47,306 nucleotides of DNA from Candidatus Merdivicinus intestinigallinarum (lineage in GTDB: Bacteria; Bacillota; Clostridia; Oscillospirales; Ruminococcaceae): positions 1 through 47,306 of the forward strand of contig DVOW01000057.1 of assembly GCA_018713335.1 (NCBI GenBank), in the 5' to 3' direction. The position numbers and the translations under genes are program-made. The notes beneath the pieces are model-generated. The model ran no database searches, was not told where the DNA came from, and saw nothing but the letters and a program-made list of their open reading frames with translations. This document shows, piece by piece, positions 1 through 8,969 of this stretch; positions within the stretch are counted from its first letter, which is position 1, and each line of letters begins with the position of its first letter.

Positions 1-52
1 CAAGAAAAGGCGGTACGCTACCCCTCCACGGGGCGCATACCGCCTTTTCTTG
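1..52. terminator. Bidirectional terminator-like hairpin
   Basis: A 15-bp perfect inverted repeat (CAAGAAAAGGCGGTA and its complement) encloses a loop of about 20 bases. The A-rich left arm and T-rich right arm would let it act in either direction. The gene it serves on the left is outside the window. Confidence 0.6.
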
Positions 53-113
53 TTATCCAGCCCTCCGGCTGTATCGGTTGAGCAAAAGTCAGCATGGGAT
101 TGGTGTGGTATCT

Positions 114-257
114 TTAATTATGTGAAACTCCACGCTCCCACTTGGAAACCGCCTGAAAGGACACGTTCAGCCTCTGGGCCAGGTCGTTTTGGGTCATATT
201 TTTCGCTTTTCTTAAAACAGCAATATAGCTTCCAATTTTTTGCTGCTGGGTTATCAA
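114..257 (-). pseudogene. Truncated XRE-family HTH regulator (47 aa)
   Basis: The 47-residue product carries the start of a Cro/C1-type helix-turn-helix: IGSYIAVLRKAKNMTQNDLA, then QRLNVSFQAVSKWERG, where the recognition helix ends. It then stops at VSHN, where intact family members continue with further helices and usually a dimerisation domain. The start is a TTG placed 6-8 bases after AAAGGAGG; no ATG fits. A good sigma-A-like promoter lies upstream, so the fragment may still be transcribed. The family binds operator DNA, but half an HTH fold is unlikely to work, so I call it a degraded gene. Whether the cut is a frameshift or a deletion cannot be told from this sequence. Confidence 0.7.
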
Positions 258-311
258 AGCCACTCCTCCTTTCGTTTTGGAAAATTCGCTGCAACGAGAT
301 TTTCTATCTCT

Positions 312-340
312 ATCATACGGGATTTTCCCCATCTTTGCAA
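312..340 (-). promoter_or_regulatory. Sigma-A-like promoter for the truncated XRE gene
   Basis: On the minus strand TTGCAA (335-340) and TATGAT (312-317) are separated by 17 bases. It lies about 55 bases upstream of the TTG start. Confidence 0.5.
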
Positions 341-455
341 TAACGGCGTGGTTTATTTTTCTGCCTATTTCTTCCACTGAAGCGCCAGAGGCCGGAACCC
401 CTGCCCTCCTCCCGTCATACAGTGATAGTAAACTGTAACGATAGGAAGGTTGGTC

Positions 456-1004
456 ATGATGAATTGCGGATATACGAAACAGCAGCTCTGTCTTATGAGC
501 CAGATCCAACAGCTGTGGGCCCAGCACGTTTATTGGACCCGGTCCTTTATCATCAGCACGGCGGCAAGCCTGCCCGATCTGGAACCGGTGACAAACAGGC
601 TGCTCCGAAACCCCAAGGATTTCGCGGCGCTGTTCGCCCCCCTTTACGGGATGAAAACAGCCGGGCAGTTCCAGGAACTTCTGACCCAGCACCTGATGCT
701 CGGCGGCGACCTGGTCAACGCGGCCAAGGCCGGCGATACGGCAAAAGCCGACGAGGCGCGGAAAAAATGGTACCAAAACGCGGACGAGATCGCCGCTTTC
801 CTGGCCTCCGTGAGCCCCTGCTGGAACGAAGCCAAATGGAAACAGATGATGTACAGCCACCTGGACATGACGGAAAAGGAAGCCGCCCTGCGTTTACAGG
901 GGAATTACGCGGCGGACATCCAGATGTTTGACGAAATCGAAAAGGAAGCCATGCGGATGGCGGATTATATGTTCTGCGGCATGATCCGCTGCTGTGCCCG
1001 GTAA
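456..1004 (+). CDS. Uncharacterised clostridial protein (182 aa)
   Basis: A soluble, mostly alpha-helical protein with no signal peptide or membrane segment. It resembles a conserved family common in Clostridia, recognisable by an MNC start, a QLWxxHVxWTRxFI-type segment near residue 20, LLRNPxDFA near residue 50 and KKWYQNADEIAAFLAS near residue 105. Some databases label that family acetylglutamate kinase, but I see none of that enzyme's nucleotide- or substrate-binding motifs and do not support the name. AGGAAGG at 443-449 serves either of two adjacent ATGs (456 or 459). The next gene is 680 bp away, so it is probably monocistronic. Its function is unknown. Confidence 0.75.
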   Translation: MMNCGYTKQQLCLMSQIQQLWAQHVYWTRSFIISTAASLPDLEPVTNRLLRNPKDFAALFAPLYGMKTAGQFQELLTQHLMLGGDLVNAAKAGDTAKADEARKKWYQNADEIAAFLASVSPCWNEAKWKQMMYSHLDMTEKEAALRLQGNYAADIQMFDEIEKEAMRMADYMFCGMIRCCAR

Positions 1005-1123
1005 AGCGTTCAAACCGCTGGATGGCGAAAGTATTCGCCGCGAAAATATTTGCCGCAAATAAATTGCCGTCATAAGCGGTTTCATTTTTTATCGTTTCTG
1101 TAAAATGGAACAGGCAACGGATT

Positions 1124-1687
1124 TGTAGGGGCGGGCATTGCCCGCGTATCACACAAAACACCCCGGAGAACCGGCGGGACGGGAGGAAACCCGTCCCCTA
1201 CAACCCACCTGGATGCGATTGCGGGAAATCTGCACCGAAAACGGCAGTCCATCCCGCCGGCGGGGTAACCCCGCTGTTGATTCGCCGGTTGTAGGGGCCG
1301 ACGCCCACATCGGCCCGCATTTTTACCAAACGAAAAACGAGATTTTACCACAACGCCGCGATGCATTGGCGGGCGTGCAATGCGCGTCCCTACAATTTAT
1401 CCGGGATGTTTCGATAAAAATGTAGGGGCCGGGTCGCCCGGCCCGCGTATCATACGAAACACCCCGGAAAACCGGCGGGACGGGAAACCCGTCCCCTACA
1501 ACCCACCTGGATGCGATTGCGGGAAATCTGCACCGAAAACAGCGGTCCATCCCGCCGGCGGGGTAACCCCGCTGTTGATTCGACGCGGGTGGCGAATCGC
1601 CGGTTGTAGGGGCCAGGTCGCCCGGCCCGCGTATTACACGAAATGCCCCGGAAAACCAGCGGGACGGCCGCGGCGAATCGCCGCAAT
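1124..1687. repeat. Intergenic palindromic repeat cluster
   Basis: This gene-free stretch is made of repeat units that open with tgtagggg and close with ccctaca. Two direct copies of about 140 bp, 1141-1283 and 1442-1582, are nearly identical and 300 bp apart; both contain the string ggatgcgattgcgggaaatc. A third partial copy starts near 1623. Internal palindromes such as cccgccggcgggg could fold into hairpins. Related units occur at 13983-14275. ORFs across the block have no RBS and are repeat translations. Confidence 0.8.
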
Positions 1688-2515
1688 TCACCGGCGGGCC
1701 GCCGCATCCTCCCGGGACGGCAGCGCACCCATGTACCGCTTATAGGTCCGGGTAAAATAGGACAGGTTCTCAAAGCCGCTGCGCTGGGCCGCCTCCGTCA
1801 CATTGTACCGCCCTGTGATCAGCAGCCGCCGGGCCTGGCTGCACCGGGCAAAATTGACATAATCCATCACTGTCCGGCCGGTGATCTCCTTGAACCCCCG
1901 GCAGAAATAATATTTGCTGAAACCCGCCGCAGAGCTTATGGTTTCAATGCTCAGTCCCTCCGCAAGATGCTCCTGGATGTAGCGGATGGCCGTCTTAACC
2001 ATGGAGAGCCGCCGGTCCTGGGCCGGGGTGGAAACGGCCCCGTTTTCGGCGTAATGCCGGCAAAGGCAGGAAACAAGCCCCAAAATCCGGGCCTTGGCCG
2101 CCGTTTTGTAATAGGGCTCCCGTTCCAGCATTTCCCGCACCACCTGGTCAAAATATTCCCGGAGCATGCTGTCCGACACTTTGAGCTTCAGGCGGATATC
2201 CCCGACTGGCAGGCCCTGCCTTTCCAAGTATTCCCGTTCCACGATCAGGCAGTAATAGCGGCACTCCGGCGTCACCGGCTCCACGGAATGAAGGCAGGCG
2301 GGGTTCACGCAGGCGATGTCCCCCGGCCTGCACCGGGCCTTCTGGGTATCGGACACCACTTCCCCCTCCCCTTCCGCAAAATACAGAAATTCCGGGTTGT
2401 CCTGCCAATGCATGAAAAACCCCGTGTCCTTCCGCAGGACATCGTAATGGAATATCACCGGGAACTCTTCCTCCGGGAAGGCCATGGTTTCATAAGACGA
2501 CTGCTGAATCAGCAC
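1688..2515 (-). CDS. AraC-family transcriptional regulator with N-terminal cupin-like domain
   Basis: A 275-residue regulator of the usual AraC size. Residues 1-130 look like a cupin-type sensing domain (ARCRPGDIACVNPACLHSVE resembles the family's metal-free cupin strand). Residues about 170-270 form the double HTH: helix two of the first is LSIETISSAAGFSKYYFCRGFK and the second contains VTEAAQRSGFENLSYFTRTYKRY. The GTG start follows AAAGGAGG by 6 bases. It is divergent from the operon starting at 2649, with a perfect 9-bp inverted repeat between them, so it probably senses the sugar or polyol that operon metabolises and activates it. The ligand is unknown. Confidence 0.9.
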   Translation of the reverse strand: MLIQQSSYETMAFPEEEFPVIFHYDVLRKDTGFFMHWQDNPEFLYFAEGEGEVVSDTQKARCRPGDIACVNPACLHSVEPVTPECRYYCLIVEREYLERQGLPVGDIRLKLKVSDSMLREYFDQVVREMLEREPYYKTAAKARILGLVSCLCRHYAENGAVSTPAQDRRLSMVKTAIRYIQEHLAEGLSIETISSAAGFSKYYFCRGFKEITGRTVMDYVNFARCSQARRLLITGRYNVTEAAQRSGFENLSYFTRTYKRYMGALPSREDAAARR

Positions 2516-2529
2516 GGTTTCCTCCTTTT

Positions 2530-2574
2530 GGGATGAAAAAGCAAGATTGTGTTAATTTACGGCAATTTCATCCC
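2530..2574. promoter_or_regulatory. Candidate operator: perfect inverted repeat in divergent promoter region
   Basis: GGGATGAAA (2530-2538) and TTTCATCCC (2566-2574) are perfect complements 27 bases apart. The right half-site abuts the -35 box of the rightward promoter, a usual position for an activator such as the divergent AraC protein. The link to that protein is inferred from position only. Confidence 0.45.
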
Positions 2575-2602
2575 TTTACTTTTTCTCTCAATATTATATA
2601 AT
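2575..2602 (+). promoter_or_regulatory. Sigma-A-like promoter of the sugar operon
   Basis: TTTACT (2575-2580), 16 bases, TATAAT (2597-2602). The poor -35 box fits a promoter that needs an activator. Confidence 0.55.
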
Positions 2603-2648
2603 AAAGAGGAAAATACGTCAAGAAAACCCTGCAAAGGAGATGGATGAT

Positions 2649-3491
2649 ATGTATGATTTTTCCATTGGCGTCATGTTGGAATCCTTCCGCACCGACACGG
2701 AAACGGCCCTGAAAAAGGCCGCCGCCATGGGGGCCAAAGGCGTTCAGGTCTACGCCACCCACGGTGACATGGCCCCGGAAAACCTGGTTGGCCAGAAGCG
2801 GAAAGATTTCCTCAAAATGGTCAAGGACAACGGCCTGGTCATCTCCGCCCTCTGCGGCGACCTGGGCCACGGCTTCGGCAGCGCGGAGCTGAACCCCGGC
2901 CTCATCGAGCAGTCCAAGCGGATCCTGGAAATGGCCAAGGAGCTGGAAACCGACATCGTTACCACCCACATCGGCGTTGTCCCCGGCGACCCGGCCCACG
3001 AGCGTTACCAGATCATGCAGGACGCCTGCGGCCAGCTTGCCCAGTACGCCGATTCCCTGGATGCCCATTTCGCCATCGAAACCGGCCCGGAAACCGCCGA
3101 GACCCTGAAAGGCTTCCTGGACCGGCTCCATTCCACCGGCGTGGCCGTCAACCTGGACCCGGCCAACCTGGTCATGGTCACCGGCGACGACCCGGTGAAG
3201 GCTGTCTATACCCTGAAGGACTATATCGTCCACACCCACGCCAAAGACGGCCGCCGCAACTATTACCGGGAACCGGAGGCGGTGTACGGCCTCACAGAGG
3301 ATGAGATGCTGGCCAGCCCTTCCTTTATCGAGCTGCCCCTGGGCGACGGCGACGTGCCCTTCCCCGCTTATCTGAAGGCCCTGGACGAAATCGGCTACCA
3401 CGGCTTTTTGACCATTGAGCGCGAGGTCGGCGACGATCCCGAAGGCGACATCCGCAAAGCGGTGGACTTCTTGAACGCCCACATCCGCTAA
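2649..3491 (+). CDS. Sugar phosphate isomerase/epimerase-like TIM barrel
   Basis: A 280-residue protein of the xylose-isomerase-like TIM-barrel superfamily (AP endonuclease 2 type), a fold used by sugar and keto-polyol epimerases, isomerases and dehydratases. Visible family features are the early barrel strand with [11 protein letters not shown], the metal-binding segment FAIETGPE near residue 140, the histidine pair in [10 protein letters not shown] near residue 195, and the C-terminal [10 protein letters not shown] that usually supplies the last metal-binding glutamate. The start at 2649 is chosen because AAAGGAG ends 9 bases upstream; the in-frame ATG at 2640 overlaps the RBS. It is first in an operon with a dehydrogenase and a second TIM barrel. 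The substrate is not identifiable. Confidence 0.85.
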   Translation: MYDFSIGVMLESFRTDTETALKKAAAMGAKGVQVYATHGDMAPENLVGQKRKDFLKMVKDNGLVISALCGDLGHGFGSAELNPGLIEQSKRILEMAKELETDIVTTHIGVVPGDPAHERYQIMQDACGQLAQYADSLDAHFAIETGPETAETLKGFLDRLHSTGVAVNLDPANLVMVTGDDPVKAVYTLKDYIVHTHAKDGRRNYYREPEAVYGLTEDEMLASPSFIELPLGDGDVPFPAYLKALDEIGYHGFLTIEREVGDDPEGDIRKAVDFLNAHIR

Positions 3492-3523
3492 CGATCCATA
3501 AACAAGAAAGAAGGACTTTTATC

Positions 3524-4597
3524 ATGGCAGAGAAAATCAAAGTTGCAGTCGTCGGCGTCGGCAATATCGCCGAGAGCCACATCCACGGCTACCTGAACAA
3601 CCCCAACGTTGATCTGTACGCGTTCTGCGACATCCGGGAAGAACGCTTGAACGAAATGGGTAAAAAATACGGCGTCACCCGCCTTTACACCGACGAGGAG
3701 ACCATGCTCAAGGAGCTGCCGGAGATCGACGCCGTCAGCGTCTGCACCTGGAACTCCGCCCACGCCCCCTGCACCATCGCCGCTTTGAAGGCCGGCAAGA
3801 ACGTCCTGTGCGAGAAGCCCATGGCCACCTCCGCCAAAGAGGCGAAGGAAATGCTGGCCGCCGCCAAAGAGGCCGGCAAGCTCCTGATGATCGGCTTCGT
3901 CCGCCGCTACGGCAACGACTGCGCCATTATGAAGGACTACATCGACAACGGCTTCTTCGGCGACATCTATTACGCCAAGGCCACCTACCTGCGCCGCAAC
4001 GGCTCCCCCGGAGGCTGGTTCGGCGACAAGAACTTCTCCGCAGGCGGCCCCCTCATCGACCTGGGCGTCCATGTCACCGACCTGACCCGCTACCTGCTGG
4101 GCAATCCCAAACCTGTTTCTGTTTACGGCGCTACCTTCCATAAGCTGGGCGACCGCCGGGAACTGAAGGACAAGAAGGGTTATGTGGCTTCCTCCTCCAA
4201 GGGTGAGGAGGACATCTTCAACGTCGAGGACCTGGCCACCGCCATGATCCGCTACGACAACGGTTCTGTGGTTTCCATCGAGGCTTCCTTCTCTCTGAAC
4301 ATCAAAAAGGACGAGGGCAAGATCGAGTTCTTCGGCACCAAGGCCGGCGCGAAGCTGGACCCCGAGCTGGAAATGTACACCGACATCAACGGCTACATGG
4401 CGGACGTGAACCTCTGCACCCCCACCGCCCTGAGCTTCGACGGCCTCTTTGAAAACGAGATCGACCATTATGTGGACTGCGTCATGAACGGCGCCGAGTG
4501 CAAATCCCCTGCGGAGGACGGCGTGACCCTCATGGAGATCCTGGACGCCATTTACGAGTCCGCCCGCACCGGCCACGAAGTCATCATCAACCAGTAA
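3524..4597 (+). CDS. Gfo/Idh/MocA-family NAD(P)-dependent oxidoreductase
   Basis: 357 residues, normal for the family. The N-terminal Rossmann fold carries the dinucleotide motif VAVVGVGNIAESH (residues 7-19); the family's catalytic EKP motif is at 97-99 (CEKPMATS). The second half has GGPLIDLGVHVTDL near residue 173, whose aspartate and histidine usually complete the active site. Members oxidise or epimerise sugars, inositols and related polyols with NAD(P). It lies 32 bases after the first TIM-barrel gene and 12 bases before the second, so all three probably act on one substrate, as in inositol or rare-sugar catabolism. The exact substrate is not visible. Confidence 0.9.
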   Translation: MAEKIKVAVVGVGNIAESHIHGYLNNPNVDLYAFCDIREERLNEMGKKYGVTRLYTDEETMLKELPEIDAVSVCTWNSAHAPCTIAALKAGKNVLCEKPMATSAKEAKEMLAAAKEAGKLLMIGFVRRYGNDCAIMKDYIDNGFFGDIYYAKATYLRRNGSPGGWFGDKNFSAGGPLIDLGVHVTDLTRYLLGNPKPVSVYGATFHKLGDRRELKDKKGYVASSSKGEEDIFNVEDLATAMIRYDNGSVVSIEASFSLNIKKDEGKIEFFGTKAGAKLDPELEMYTDINGYMADVNLCTPTALSFDGLFENEIDHYVDCVMNGAECKSPAEDGVTLMEILDAIYESARTGHEVIINQ

Positions 4598-4609
4598 AGG
4601 AGCAACGCT

Positions 4610-5473
4610 ATGAAAATCGCTGTCAGCTCTTACAGCTTTTCCCAGTATATGGGAAAAGGGCTCCTGACCCAGTTTACCTGCATCGAAAAGGCCAAGAAGC
4701 TGGGCTTTGACGCCATCGAGTTCACCGACCTCCAGCCCCCGGAAGGCGTCACCGAGGAGGAGTTCGCCCGCCAGATCAAGGCCGAGTGCGACCGGGTGGG
4801 CCTGCCTGTTTCCAACTACACCATCGGCGCGGATTTCTTAAAAACCAGCGTCGCCGAGGAAGTGGAACGGCTGAAAAAGAAGGTGGACATTGCCGCTATC
4901 CTGGGCACTACCAGCATGCGCCACGACGCCACCTGGTCCGGCCCCTCCAAATCCCAGGGCCTCAAGAACATGGTGGACGGCATTGCCGCCGGCATCCGGG
5001 AAGTGACGGAATACGCCGCTTCCAAGGGCATCCGCACCATGGTGGAGAACCACGGCTTTTTCCTTCAGGACGCCGACCGGGTGGAAACCCTCATCAACAC
5101 GGTAAATCACCCCAATTTCGGCTGGCTCTGCGACATGGGCAACTTCCTCTGCGCGGACGAGGACCCGGCCAAGGCTTACGGCAAGGCGGCTCCCTACGCC
5201 TTCTATGCCCACGCCAAGGATTTCATTGTCAAAAGCGGCAATGAACCCGACCCCGGGGAAGGCTTCTTCTCCTCCCGTTCCGGCAACTACCTGCGGGGCA
5301 CCATCATCGGCCACGGCGCGGTGCCGGTGAAGCAGTGCCTGCGGGTACTGAAAAACGCCGGTTACGACGGCTACATCGGCGTAGAGTTTGAAGGCATGGA
5401 GGACTGCATCCAGGGCATCTCCATCGGCCTTGCGAACCTCCGGCGCTATATTGCCGAAGTTTACGGCGAATAA
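4610..5473 (+). CDS. Sugar phosphate isomerase/epimerase-like TIM barrel (second)
   Basis: A 287-residue xylose-isomerase-like TIM-barrel protein. Metal-site candidates are the glutamate in IRTMVENHGFF near residue 145, the aspartate and glycine in FGWLCDMGNF near 173, the histidine in AFYAHAKDF near 200 and the glutamate in YIGVEFEGME near 258. It is translated 12 bases after the dehydrogenase stop and ends the operon just before a strong terminator. Its sequence differs clearly from the first TIM-barrel protein, so the two are not a recent duplication and probably do successive steps. Confidence 0.85.
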   Translation: MKIAVSSYSFSQYMGKGLLTQFTCIEKAKKLGFDAIEFTDLQPPEGVTEEEFARQIKAECDRVGLPVSNYTIGADFLKTSVAEEVERLKKKVDIAAILGTTSMRHDATWSGPSKSQGLKNMVDGIAAGIREVTEYAASKGIRTMVENHGFFLQDADRVETLINTVNHPNFGWLCDMGNFLCADEDPAKAYGKAAPYAFYAHAKDFIVKSGNEPDPGEGFFSSRSGNYLRGTIIGHGAVPVKQCLRVLKNAGYDGYIGVEFEGMEDCIQGISIGLANLRRYIAEVYGE

Positions 5474-5488
5474 TTTTCCCCATGACTG

Positions 5489-5515
5489 CCCCCGGTTTTA
5501 CCGGGGGTGTTTTTT
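5489..5515 (+). terminator. Rho-independent terminator of the sugar operon
   Basis: CCCCCGGT-TTT-ACCGGGGG stem followed by TGTTTTTT, 16 bases after the last stop codon. Confidence 0.9.
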
Positions 5516-5566
5516 GCATTTTGCACCATACTGCACAATAATTATCGAATAAACTGAAAAAAATAC

Positions 5567-5595
5567 TTGAAAACGTTCCCCGTCTGTGATAAAAT
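5567..5595 (+). promoter_or_regulatory. Sigma-A-like promoter with overlapping cre-like site
   Basis: TTGAAA (5567-5572), 17 bases, TAAAAT (5590-5595). The overlapping TGAAAACGTTCCCC (5568-5581) matches the CcpA box TGWAANCGNTNWCA at 12 of 14 positions. Placed over the -35 box, it would fit repression by CcpA; that role is inferred. Confidence 0.55.
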
Positions 5596-5627
5596 AAGGC
5601 CATCTGAACCATATAGGAGGGAAAGCC

Positions 5628-6431
5628 ATGTTACAATTGGGATGCTGCGCCGATATCCCCGTCAGCGAAGCCGCGCGGGATAAAGCACGGAAAATCAAGG
5701 AGGCCGGCTTTGACTACATCGAGCTGAATTTTCAGTCCGCCGCGGCCCTGACCCCCGCGGAACGCCGGGAGGCCGTTTCGTTCCTGGAGGAACTGGGGCT
5801 TCCCTGCCGGGCCATGAACTGCCTCCTGCCGGGGAGCCTGCCGGTGGCGGGGCCGGAAGCGGACCTGGGCAGGGTGCGGGAATATCTGGAAACGGCCTTC
5901 CCCACCGCCAGGGAGCTGGGGGCCAAAACCATCGTATTCGGCAGCAGCGGCGCCCGGCGCATCCCAGTGGGGTTCCCCCGGGAAACCGCCTGGGTGCAGC
6001 TGGTGGGCTTTCTGCGGCTGGCGGAAAGTTACTGCGCCCAGCACGGCCTTGAAATCGCCATCGAGCCCCTCAGCCGGGCGGAATGCAACGCGGTGAACAC
6101 CCTTATGGAGGGCTACCGCCTGGCCAAAGACGCGGACCGCCCCCACATCGGCCTGCTGGCGGACTTTTATCATGTCCAGCGCAACCGTGAGGACCCTGTG
6201 GATATTTTGCCGGCATCCCCTATGCTGCGTCATACCCACACAGCCAACCTGACGGACCGGAGCTTCCCAAAGGAGAAAACTGCCGCGGAGCAGGCGGTTT
6301 TCTTTTCCATGCTCCGGCAGGCCGGATACCAGGGAGGCGTCAGCGTGGAAGGCCGCACGGAAAACTTTGACGCAGATATCCTGGAAGCCGGGCGGGTCCT
6401 CCGGCGGCTTCGGGAAGAAAACGGCTTTTGA
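5628..6431 (+). CDS. Sugar phosphate isomerase/epimerase-like TIM barrel (third)
   Basis: A 267-residue protein of the same superfamily as the two upstream but under its own promoter. Visible elements are the early strand FDYIELNFQSAAAL, the glutamate in LEIAIEPLSRAECN near residue 150 (usual metal ligand), HIGLLADFYHVQRN near 185, the histidines of LRHTHTANL near 205 and the terminal YQGGVSVEGR whose glutamate often completes the site. AGGAGGG lies 7 bases before the ATG. The substrate is unknown; the possible cre box suggests a sugar under carbon catabolite control. Confidence 0.85.
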   Translation: MLQLGCCADIPVSEAARDKARKIKEAGFDYIELNFQSAAALTPAERREAVSFLEELGLPCRAMNCLLPGSLPVAGPEADLGRVREYLETAFPTARELGAKTIVFGSSGARRIPVGFPRETAWVQLVGFLRLAESYCAQHGLEIAIEPLSRAECNAVNTLMEGYRLAKDADRPHIGLLADFYHVQRNREDPVDILPASPMLRHTHTANLTDRSFPKEKTAAEQAVFFSMLRQAGYQGGVSVEGRTENFDADILEAGRVLRRLREENGF

Positions 6432-6536
6432 AAAATTTTTGCAGGGGACCGCATCCGACAAAATTTTTACTCCCCTTGTGTTACGATATAGTAGGCAAAT
6501 CTCCTATCCTTTTCCCTGATCTTTTCCATTCATGTG

Positions 6537-6569
6537 GCCGCACGGATTCCCTGTGCGGCATCTTTTTTT
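6537..6569 (+). terminator. Rho-independent terminator
   Basis: GCCGCAC-GGATTCCCT-GTGCGGC stem followed by ATCTTTTTTT, about 105 bases after the upstream stop codon. Confidence 0.75.
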
Positions 6570-6578
6570 CTGCCGGCG

Positions 6579-6607
6579 TTGTTTTTTCCCCCAGGATGTG
6601 CTACAAT
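6579..6607 (+). promoter_or_regulatory. Sigma-A-like promoter with extended -10
   Basis: TTGTTT (6579-6584), 17 bases, TACAAT (6602-6607), preceded by TG-C as an extended -10 element. Confidence 0.55.
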
Positions 6608-6638
6608 AACAGCAGACTATGTGTGAAAGAGGGGTATT

Positions 6639-7628
6639 ATGCAGCCATTCCTGCAGGGAAAACGGGTACTCATTACCGGCGGCGGGGGTTCCATCGGCTC
6701 CGAGCTTTGCCGCCAGGCCGCCGCCCAAAAACCGGCTGCCCTGGCCGCCGCGGACATCAGCGAAAACGGCCTTTTTGCCATAAGGGAAGAGCTGTGGACA
6801 CGGTACGGGCCGGATATCCCCTTCCAGGCCGTCATCGCCTCCATCCGGGACAGGGACAGGATGGAGCAGCTTATTTCTGATTTCCGGCCGGACATTGTCC
6901 TCCACGCGGCCGCCCACAAGCACGTCCTCTTTATGGAGCAGTTCCCCGAAGAAGCGGTGAAAAACAACATCCTGGGCGCCTGGAACGTGGTCCGGGCGGC
7001 GGAGCAGTCCGGCGCGGAACGGCTGGTGCTGATCTCCACAGACAAGGCGGTGGAGCCGCAAAGCGTCATGGGGGCCTCCAAACGGGTGACGGAGCGGATG
7101 CTCCTGCCCGGCAGGACCGTCAAGACGGCGGTACGGTTCGGGAATGTCATAGATTCCGCCGGATCGGCCCTCCCCCTTTTCCGGCGGCAAATCGCGGAGG
7201 GCGGCCCTGTAACGGTCACAGATCCCCGCATGACCCGGTACTTTATGAGCATCCCGGAAGCGGCGGAACTGGTTCTGGAGGCGGCCCGGCTCGGCGAAAA
7301 CGGCGGCCTGTTTGTCCTGGACATGGGAGAGCCGGTTTCCATCCTGGCTCTGGCGGAAAAGCTCATCCGGGAATCGGGAGCGCCGGACATCCCCATCCGT
7401 TTTACCGGCCTCCGCCCCGGCGAAAAGCTGCAAGAACGGCTGCTCACTCCGGAGGAGGAGCGAACGGCTGTCCGGTTTGGAAAAATTCTGCGGGTCAAAA
7501 CCGACCCGTTCCAGCCGGAGGAGCTGGAAAGCCTGCTGTCCCGGTTCCAAAAGGCGGCCCAAACCGGAAACCGGGAGGAAATTTTCGCCCTCCTCAAGGA
7601 GGCTGCGCCAGATTATCAACGGAAATAG
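6639..7628 (+). CDS. CapD/FlaA1/PglF-type nucleotide-sugar 4,6-dehydratase
   Basis: 329 residues matching the catalytic, cytosolic part of polysaccharide biosynthesis dehydratases that convert UDP-GlcNAc to a 4-keto-6-deoxy sugar. The extended-SDR Rossmann motif GGGGSIG is at 14-20, followed by HAAAHKHVLFME near 97, ISTDKAVEPQSVMGASKR near 131 and the C-terminal MTRYFMSIPEAAELVLEAA. The SDR catalytic Tyr-x-x-x-Lys is Met-Gly-Ala-Ser-Lys here; loss of that tyrosine is normal for the PglF/FlaA1 group. The membrane domain found in CapD-like members is absent, as in FlaA1. It stands alone, with no glycosyltransferase or flagellar gene beside it, so the glycan it serves is unknown. Confidence 0.88.
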   Translation: MQPFLQGKRVLITGGGGSIGSELCRQAAAQKPAALAAADISENGLFAIREELWTRYGPDIPFQAVIASIRDRDRMEQLISDFRPDIVLHAAAHKHVLFMEQFPEEAVKNNILGAWNVVRAAEQSGAERLVLISTDKAVEPQSVMGASKRVTERMLLPGRTVKTAVRFGNVIDSAGSALPLFRRQIAEGGPVTVTDPRMTRYFMSIPEAAELVLEAARLGENGGLFVLDMGEPVSILALAEKLIRESGAPDIPIRFTGLRPGEKLQERLLTPEEERTAVRFGKILRVKTDPFQPEELESLLSRFQKAAQTGNREEIFALLKEAAPDYQRK

Positions 7629-7662
7629 CAAAACCCCCGCTTTTTAAGCGGGGGTCTTTTTT
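7629..7662. terminator. Bidirectional terminator between convergent genes
   Basis: ACCCCCGC-TTTTTAA-GCGGGGGT with an A-run on the left and a T-run on the right serves both the dehydratase gene and clpX. Confidence 0.9.
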
Positions 7663-8935
7663 ACTGGGTCAATTTTTTGCGCCGGACAACCTTTGCAGAT
7701 TCCTTGCCGTCCACCACTTCGGGGGTGATGACCACCTTGGTGATGCTTTCGTCAGAGGGAACCATGTACATCAAATTGAGCAGGGTCTCCTCCATGATGT
7801 TCCGCAAGCCCCGGGCGCCGGTTTTGCGCTCCATGGCCTTCCGGGCCACAGCGTGCATGGTGTCGTCGTCCATGACCAGCTCCACATTGTCCAGGCCGAA
7901 CAGGGCGCTGTACTGCTTGAACAGGGAGTTCTTGGGCTCTCTAAGGATGCGCACCAGCTGGTCCTCGTCCAGATCGTCCAGGGTGGTGATAATAGGCAGG
8001 CGGCCCACCAGCTCGGGAATCAGGCCGAACCGCACCAGATCCTGAGGGATGATATTGCGGAGCATTTCCCCTTTGGTCTTGTCGTCGTGCTTTTTCACCT
8101 CGCCGTTGAAGCCCATGGTGGAGGACTCCATGCGGCGGCCGATGACCTTTTCGATCCCCTCAAATGCGCCGCCGCAGATAAAGAGGATGTTTTTGGTATC
8201 CAGCTGGATAAATTCCTGATGGGGGTGCTTCCGGCCTCCCTGGGGAGGGACGTTGGAAACAGTGCCTTCCAGGATCTTCAAAAGGGCCTGCTGGACGCCC
8301 TCGCCGCTGACGTCCCGGGTGATGGACGGGTTTTCGGATTTACGGGAGATCTTGTCGATCTCGTCAATGTAAATGATGCCCCGTTCCGCCGCTTCCACAT
8401 CGTAATCGGCGGCCTGCACCAGGCGGACCAGGACGTTTTCCACGTCGTCGCCCACATAGCCGGCCTCAGTCAGGGTGGTGGCGTCGGCAATGGCAAAGGG
8501 GACGTTCAGGGTTTTGGCCAAGGTCCGGGCCAGCTCCGTTTTGCCTACGCCGGTGGGGCCCAGCATCAGGATATTGCTCTTCTGCAGCTCCACGCCGTCC
8601 TCGGCAGGCTCCATGAACACCCGTTTATAGTGGTTGTAAACTGCCACAGAAAGGGCGATCTTCGCCTTATCCTGGCCGATCACATACTGATCCAGCACAG
8701 CCTTCAGCTCCACAGGCTTCAAGAGGTTGATCTCCTGTTCCTCGTCCGCTTCCTCAGCCAAGTGCTTTTTATGCTGGAGGTCCAGCTCCGGGAAAACGCC
8801 TTCCTCCGCCAGCATGTCGTAGCACAGGGCCACGCAGTCCTGGCAGATGTTGGCGTTGGCGGAATGGAGCATCCGTCCCGCCGCATATTCCGGCTTGCCG
8901 CAGAAACTGCAGCGCGCCACGTTGTTATCTGGCAT
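7661..8935 (-). CDS. clpX: ATP-dependent Clp protease ATP-binding subunit ClpX
   Basis: A 424-residue AAA+ unfoldase that recognises tagged substrates and feeds them into ClpP in the cytosol. The N-terminal zinc-binding domain has its four cysteines at 9, 12, 31 and 34. Walker A is GPTGVGKT near 119; Walker B is [11 protein letters not shown] near 182; the sensor and pore segments follow ([23 protein letters not shown]), and the C-terminal small domain contains [13 protein letters not shown]. The length is typical. It is last in the order tig-clpP-clpX, 34 bases after clpP, the common bacterial arrangement linking folding to proteolysis. It shares its terminator with the convergent dehydratase gene. 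Confidence 0.98.
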   Translation of the reverse strand: MPDNNVARCSFCGKPEYAAGRMLHSANANICQDCVALCYDMLAEEGVFPELDLQHKKHLAEEADEEQEINLLKPVELKAVLDQYVIGQDKAKIALSVAVYNHYKRVFMEPAEDGVELQKSNILMLGPTGVGKTELARTLAKTLNVPFAIADATTLTEAGYVGDDVENVLVRLVQAADYDVEAAERGIIYIDEIDKISRKSENPSITRDVSGEGVQQALLKILEGTVSNVPPQGGRKHPHQEFIQLDTKNILFICGGAFEGIEKVIGRRMESSTMGFNGEVKKHDDKTKGEMLRNIIPQDLVRFGLIPELVGRLPIITTLDDLDEDQLVRILREPKNSLFKQYSALFGLDNVELVMDDDTMHAVARKAMERKTGARGLRNIMEETLLNLMYMVPSDESITKVVITPEVVDGKESAKVVRRKKLTQ

Positions 8936-8969
8936 ATGAAAAGTAGCCTCCTTTATATTCGGCTAAAAT

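Noticed and set aside
1138-1773. Overlapping ORFs of 95-122 residues in the repeat cluster
   Set aside because: They are translations of the direct repeats, occur on both strands and lack ribosome binding sites.
2568-3482. Long minus-strand ORF opposite the first TIM-barrel gene
   Set aside because: It is the antisense shadow of a strongly supported gene, has no RBS and shows the low-complexity composition typical of reversed GC-rich codons. The same applies to 3488-4576, 7853-8998, 22010-23026, 26110-27354, 28911-30047 and 40456-42060.
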